This document shows, piece after piece, positions 6,332-9,504 of a stretch of DNA of 9,504 bases. Below the pieces are notes generated by a model, which saw only the letters and a list, made by a program, of their open reading frames with translations, did no database searches and was not told the DNA's origin. The first letter of the stretch is position 1; each line of letters opens with the position of its first letter. Source of the DNA: Clostridiales bacterium (GTDB taxonomy: Bacteria; Bacillota; Clostridia; TANB77; CAG-508); assembly GCA_019419955.1 (NCBI GenBank), contig JAHZIB010000030.1:1-9504 (forward strand), in the 5' to 3' direction. The position numbers and the translations under genes were made by a program.

Positions 6332-6590
6332 CCCAAATTTTGTTATTTTTTCTCTTTACGAATTAGGGATACTTCCTAAAAACACCTTTTCTTTTATCTC
6401 TTTTCATTAATAGCATTCCTACATTCTATTAGTGTTTTTTAACAAGTACTTTTATAATAAAAGTTGCTTCGACACATTTGCATATTTGATTCGCAAATAA
6501 GTACGACCCACCTTGTTGTATACGGAAGTAATATATTCTCTTTCTCTACCTTAGCATTTACACTGTAACTTTCCATATGTATAATAAAAC
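6332..6590. other. Intergenic region without a convincing protein gene
   Basis: Between the operon promoter and the terminator of the right-hand gene I see the plus-strand terminator at 6405-6440, an interrupted palindrome ACTTTTAT-A-ATAAAAGT (6448-6464) and short inverted repeats. The 14-bp motif TAATAAAAGTT(G/A)CT occurs at about 6455-6468 and again at 6600-6613 in the terminator hairpin, with one difference. A 45-codon minus-strand frame (6439-6576) has no ribosome binding site and lies downstream of a terminator. Confidence 0.5.
6405..6440 (+). terminator. Plus-strand rho-independent terminator without an annotated gene
   Basis: Arms CATTAATAG (6405-6413) and CTATTAGTG (6426-6434) form 9 bp with one T-G wobble valid only on the plus strand, followed directly by six T (6435-6440). 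There is no protein gene on the plus strand upstream. A weak plus-strand promoter (TTTACA 6321-6326, 17 bp, TATTTT 6344-6349) could give an RNA of about 80 nt ending here. Confidence 0.5.
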
Positions 6591-6631
6591 AACTTGTAAT
6601 AATAAAAGTTACTCTTTTATTATTACAAGTT
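6591..6631 (-). terminator. Perfect 18-bp inverted repeat after the large surface-protein gene
   Basis: Arms AACTTGTAATAATAAAAG (6591-6608) and CTTTTATTATTACAAGTT (6614-6631) are perfect complements around a 5-nt loop. On the minus strand it starts 21 bp after the stop codon and is followed by GTTTTATTATA. It is most simply the terminator of the 6653-9504 gene, though the stem is AT-rich and could also work on the plus strand or extrude as a cruciform. Confidence 0.65.
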
Positions 6632-6652
6632 ATTTATTATAATTCCAATTTG

Positions 6653-6781
6653 CTAACTTAGTACTGGTATAGTCACACGAAAACTTATATAACTATCATC
6701 AGCATCACCATCACAGTATGAAAAACCAAATACGCCAGCTTGAGATGGATCATCATAATACGCTCCACGCTTAAAGTATGG
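6653..6781 (-). other. Candidate variable region at the end of the lectin-like domain
   Basis: The last 42 codons have the layout of C-type-lectin variable proteins: FKRG, variable residues, AGVFGF, variable residues, SFRV. The putative variable positions are mostly NNT codons, including nine in a row (TGT GAT GGT GAT GCT GAT GAT AGT TAT). That is what adenine-directed mutagenesis of AAT codons would leave, but AT-rich codon use gives much the same picture. No reverse transcriptase or template repeat is in the window. Confidence 0.3.
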
Positions 6782-9504
6782 AAAATTATTATCTACAAAC
6801 ATTGAATAATCACTATACCATGACATTGAATTACTATCGCTACTCGACGTTTCATATATAGCATCACCATATTTATTATTTTTTGGTGTTGTATCTTCAT
6901 AACTATTATAAACATCTTTATACTTTGATGCAGCATCGGTTAAGTTATCATCACTTACTGCTCCTTTAACATATGATGCTGTATATTCATATTTGCAACC
7001 ATTCATATCATATACTCCCGTTATATTGCCTGTTGTACTAGCTTGTTGACCATTTTGATAACTAATTCCATGATCATCTTTATCATTAACACTTGTTCCA
7101 GCTTTTCCTGTTATATAAGTAGGATTCATCCATACTTCTTCACCTTTTCCATATAATTTATTCTGAGATAAATAAGCAACTGCTCCCCACTCAGTATTTT
7201 TTACCATATGAGGGTCTACGATTTTATCATCCGTGTTTAAACCATAAGGATTTCCTTTTTTATTTAGTTCTATACAAACTGTAAATGCTAAATCCACCCT
7301 TATACGTGCCCAACTTTCTACACCAGCACGAATTTGAACTGTTTTAGTAGTTGAATTATCAGTTAAACCACTGTTTCCTTCTTTACTACTTGTTTCAAAT
7401 TTTCCCATCCAAAATCCACTTAATTTATTTGTTCCGTAATTAAATGCTGGATGCACTACATAACTACTCATCCCACTTCCTGTACTATAACTTGGATAAG
7501 TTTCACTATACGTTCTCGTTTTAGATTTATTTTGATTTTTTGTATCTACAAACTCTATATTTACATTTCCTGCTGTAGTTCCGCTTTGGTGATACATGCT
7601 TGTTATTTGGTATGCATATCTTGGTATCCATACTAACATACTGTATGATTCACTCTCATTTAATATATCTCCATCAAATGTTGCATCTCCTAGTACTACA
7701 TTTGCCCATTTCTTATTTGCATAGTCATACCATTCACTATCCATTGTGGTTGTCTTTATCCAGTTAGTCCCATTCCACTTTACTGGTATCATTCCATCAC
7801 TTATTTTTGGTGCACTTGGTAATACGCTATCCATATATCCCGGTGGTTCTTCTGTTTGTACCTCTACTTTTTTTGAACCTATATTGTTTCCTTTATCTAC
7901 AACTTCAACTCTTATATTATATGTCGTACTTGCCGTTAGTCCCTCATATGTGTAAGTATCACTACTGCTTATTACTTTTGGACTTGTTTCTTCATTTAAA
8001 TAATATCTATATGCATTGTCACTTGCTATTCCACTTTCTTTATCTGTTGCATTTACTTTTACCTTTATTGTTGTATCTGTAACTTCGTTTACTGTGATAC
8101 TAACATCTGGTTCTTTTCCATCTAATATTGTTATACTTGCACTATTTCCCGCATTCGTTCCATCTGTTAATCTTGCATATACTGTATTTCCGTGGTTTAA
8201 GTTGCCTACCGTTACTGGGCTATTCCCTTTTGTCCAACTTCCTGTTGTTTCTCCTACTTGGTACTCTATCTGGAAACTTGTTGTAGTTGTTAATGTTATA
8301 CTTGCTTTTCCACTACTCCATACTGCTGGACTTGCTGTTATCGCTCCTGTTACTAACCCCGCATCTGCTCCTGGTACTGTTGCTGTGGTTTGATTTGTTA
8401 AAGTACCTGTTCCTATGTTTCCTGCTTTATCTCCATTTACTTCTACTTTTATATCATAATTTGTTCCTTGTGCTAATCCTGTAAATGTATATTGCGCATT
8501 TGATATATTTTCTGCTCCACTTGGTGCTTTGTAACTTTTGTCTCCTTCTGTACTCTTTTTAATATAGTATGTGTATTTTGGACTATTTACCATTCCACTT
8601 TCATTGTCTACTGTTTGGGCTGTTACCGTTATACTATTTGTTGTTGGTGACCCTTGTGCCGTTACTGTTACTACTGGTACTTTTTTGTCTTCTATTGTGA
8701 TGTTTAGTTCTGGTCCATATGTTGTTTGTCCTTCATTTGTTAAACATGCTTTTACTTTATCTCCATGATTTAATCCTGTTATACTTGTTCCATTATATTC
8801 TTGCCAACTTCCTTCTCCATTTATTTTATATACAATTTTATACTGACTTTCTGTTGTTGCTAGCTTTAATGTTGCTGTTCCTCCACTCCATGTTATTTCT
8901 CCTTCTTGTGTTACTGTTCCTGTTATTCCACTTATTGTTATTGCACTTGATACTGTCTCTGTTTTATTTCCTGCTACGTCTGTTGTTAGAACATGCAAAT
9001 AGTATGTTCCTGTTGTACCACTATTTAATGTTATTGTTTCTGAGTTTGTAGTAAAGCTTCCTGTATATTGTGAAATTACATCTGAACCTGTTCCTATTTC
9101 TTCTGCGCTTTGTGTTAGTACCCATTTACTTTGACTGATATTTACTCCACTTTCTCTATCTATATGTGTTACTTTTGCTGTTATATTTTCTCCTATTATT
9201 ACACTTGCTGGGTTTATTTCAATATTTGCCCTTTCTGGGGCTGTTGTGTCTTCTATTTTCTTGTTTTGTATCTCACTGTATTGCTCTCCATCTGTTAACC
9301 TTGCATATACTGTGTCTCCATGGTTCACTCCTGCTACAATTCCATCTTGTAAGGTTTTCCATTCTTTTTCGTCTGTTCCATTTATTTGATATTGTATTAT
9401 ATATTTACTTTCACTTGAAGTTATCGAAACATTTGCTGTTCCATCTTCCTGCCACTGTGCCTCTCCTATTGTTATTGTTCCTTCTGGTATTGGCTCTGGT
9501 TCTG
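6653..9504 (-). CDS. Giant modular surface protein, C-terminal 949 residues (5' end outside window)
   Basis: The frame is open through the right edge; an internal GTG at 9328 is not a start, because 58 more codons in the same style precede it. Numbering from the first complete visible codon, the protein alternates modules. A recurring unit of about 80 aa (about 7-87, 195-275, 383-464) opens with a GTITIGEAQW-like strand and closes with NHGDTVYARLTDG. Between the units are an Ig-like domain (about 89-192) and two FN3-like domains (about 276-375 and 465-554). Residues about 560-949 form a separate C-terminal domain with VWIPRYAY (624-631), GFWMGKFETS (696-705), EWGAVAYLS (771-779), GVYDMNGCKYEY (829-840), FKRGAYY (910-916) and SFRV (940-943). 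This order recalls the formylglycine-generating-enzyme/C-type-lectin fold, but sulfatase-activating chemistry is not indicated. There is no LPXTG signal, so anchoring must be N-terminal; relatives I recall from gut clostridia begin with a prepilin-like segment (not visible here). Likely an adhesin or ligand-binding surface protein. Confidence 0.8.
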   Translation of the reverse strand, partial: EPEPIPEGTITIGEAQWQEDGTANVSITSSESKYIIQYQINGTDEKEWKTLQDGIVAGVNHGDTVYARLTDGEQYSEIQNKKIEDTTAPERANIEINPASVIIGENITAKVTHIDRESGVNISQSKWVLTQSAEEIGTGSDVISQYTGSFTTNSETITLNSGTTGTYYLHVLTTDVAGNKTETVSSAITISGITGTVTQEGEITWSGGTATLKLATTESQYKIVYKINGEGSWQEYNGTSITGLNHGDKVKACLTNEGQTTYGPELNITIEDKKVPVVTVTAQGSPTTNSITVTAQTVDNESGMVNSPKYTYYIKKSTEGDKSYKAPSGAENISNAQYTFTGLAQGTNYDIKVEVNGDKAGNIGTGTLTNQTTATVPGADAGLVTGAITASPAVWSSGKASITLTTTTSFQIEYQVGETTGSWTKGNSPVTVGNLNHGNTVYARLTDGTNAGNSASITILDGKEPDVSITVNEVTDTTIKVKVNATDKESGIASDNAYRYYLNEETSPKVISSSDTYTYEGLTASTTYNIRVEVVDKGNNIGSKKVEVQTEEPPGYMDSVLPSAPKISDGMIPVKWNGTNWIKTTTMDSEWYDYANKKWANVVLGDATFDGDILNESESYSMLVWIPRYAYQITSMYHQSGTTAGNVNIEFVDTKNQNKSKTRTYSETYPSYSTGSGMSSYVVHPAFNYGTNKLSGFWMGKFETSSKEGNSGLTDNSTTKTVQIRAGVESWARIRVDLAFTVCIELNKKGNPYGLNTDDKIVDPHMVKNTEWGAVAYLSQNKLYGKGEEVWMNPTYITGKAGTSVNDKDDHGISYQNGQQASTTGNITGVYDMNGCKYEYTASYVKGAVSDDNLTDAASKYKDVYNSYEDTTPKNNKYGDAIYETSSSDSNSMSWYSDYSMFVDNNFPYFKRGAYYDDPSQAGVFGFSYCDGDADDSYISFRVTIPVLS
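8160..9325 (-). repeat. Diverged DNA repeats coding the NHGDTVYARLTDG module end
   Basis: Segments 8160-8197 and 9288-9325 match at 34 of 38 bases and code the same ARLTDG-type strand of two modules. A third, more diverged copy (NHGDKVKACLTNEG) lies at about 8729-8773. The modules arose by internal duplication. Confidence 0.7.

Noticed and set aside
6439..6576. A 45-codon minus-strand open frame starting at ATG 6576
   Set aside because: No Shine-Dalgarno, lies just downstream of a strong terminator hairpin, ends inside the T-run of another hairpin, and the product has no recognisable features.
6653..7810. Calling the C-terminal domain an active formylglycine-generating enzyme
   Set aside because: Only fold-like landmarks are visible and it sits on an extracellular repeat protein without a sulfatase partner; a binding role is more likely.
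7451..9051. Several plus-strand open frames rich in Leu, Phe and Tyr opposite the large surface protein
   Set aside because: They are antisense shadows of an AT-rich, Thr/Ser-rich coding strand; the repeated composition follows the modules on the minus strand and no ribosome binding sites stand out.
9326..9328. GTG as the start of the large surface protein
   Set aside because: The frame stays open for 58 more codons to the window edge with the same module signature, and the codon lies inside a conserved NHGD-type module with no ribosome binding site.
1..9504. CRISPR array, reverse transcriptase, restriction or toxin-antitoxin genes
   Set aside because: No regularly spaced identical repeats and no frames with such motifs were found in the window.

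Overview
The window is AT-rich DNA in which every supported gene lies on the minus strand, so it reads from right to left. The composition, strong AGGAGG-type ribosome binding sites, sigma-A-like promoter, a Tn4451-type mobilizable element remnant and SH3b/dockerin/cadherin-like surface proteins all suggest a low-GC Firmicute, most likely an anaerobic gut clostridium or a related uncultured lineage. The species cannot be determined from the sequence.

Left part (1-2076): remnant of a mobilizable element. In transcription order it holds a 94-aa unknown ORF, the N-terminal catalytic fragment of a large serine recombinase, a TnpV-family protein fused to a short N-terminal domain, a ribbon-helix-helix (MobC/NikA-like) relaxosome protein, and the ribosome binding site of a gene that starts just beyond the left edge (probably the relaxase). 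The order recombinase, tnpV, mobilization genes is that of Tn4451-type elements. The recombinase is cut off after about 107 residues, so the element probably cannot excise on its own. A cluster of inverted repeats just upstream of the relaxosome gene is a candidate oriT or operator. The tnpV fusion appears to have been made by an 8-bp tandem duplication.

Middle (2121-6331): a tRNA-Thr(CGU) gene with its own terminator separates the element remnant from a two-gene cell-surface operon. A near-consensus promoter (TTGACT-17-TATACT with extended -10) drives a secreted cell-wall hydrolase (glucosaminidase, three SH3b modules, dockerin-like pair) and, 26 bp downstream, a single-pass membrane protein with SH3b and cadherin-like modules outside and a charged 100-residue tail inside. 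Both proteins are built to act at the cell wall. A hairpin terminator follows.

Intergenic 6332-6652: contains a perfect 18-bp inverted repeat (terminator of the right-hand gene) and a plus-strand terminator hairpin with no annotated plus-strand gene, which may end a small RNA.

Right part (6653-9504 and beyond): the last 949 residues of a very large modular surface protein. It has alternating beta-sandwich repeats (a recurring NHGDTVYARLTDG-type module, Ig-like and FN3-like units) and a C-terminal domain of about 390 residues that looks like the C-type-lectin/formylglycine-generating-enzyme fold. Its last 40 residues have the layout of a diversity-generating retroelement variable region, although no reverse transcriptase or template repeat is present in the window.
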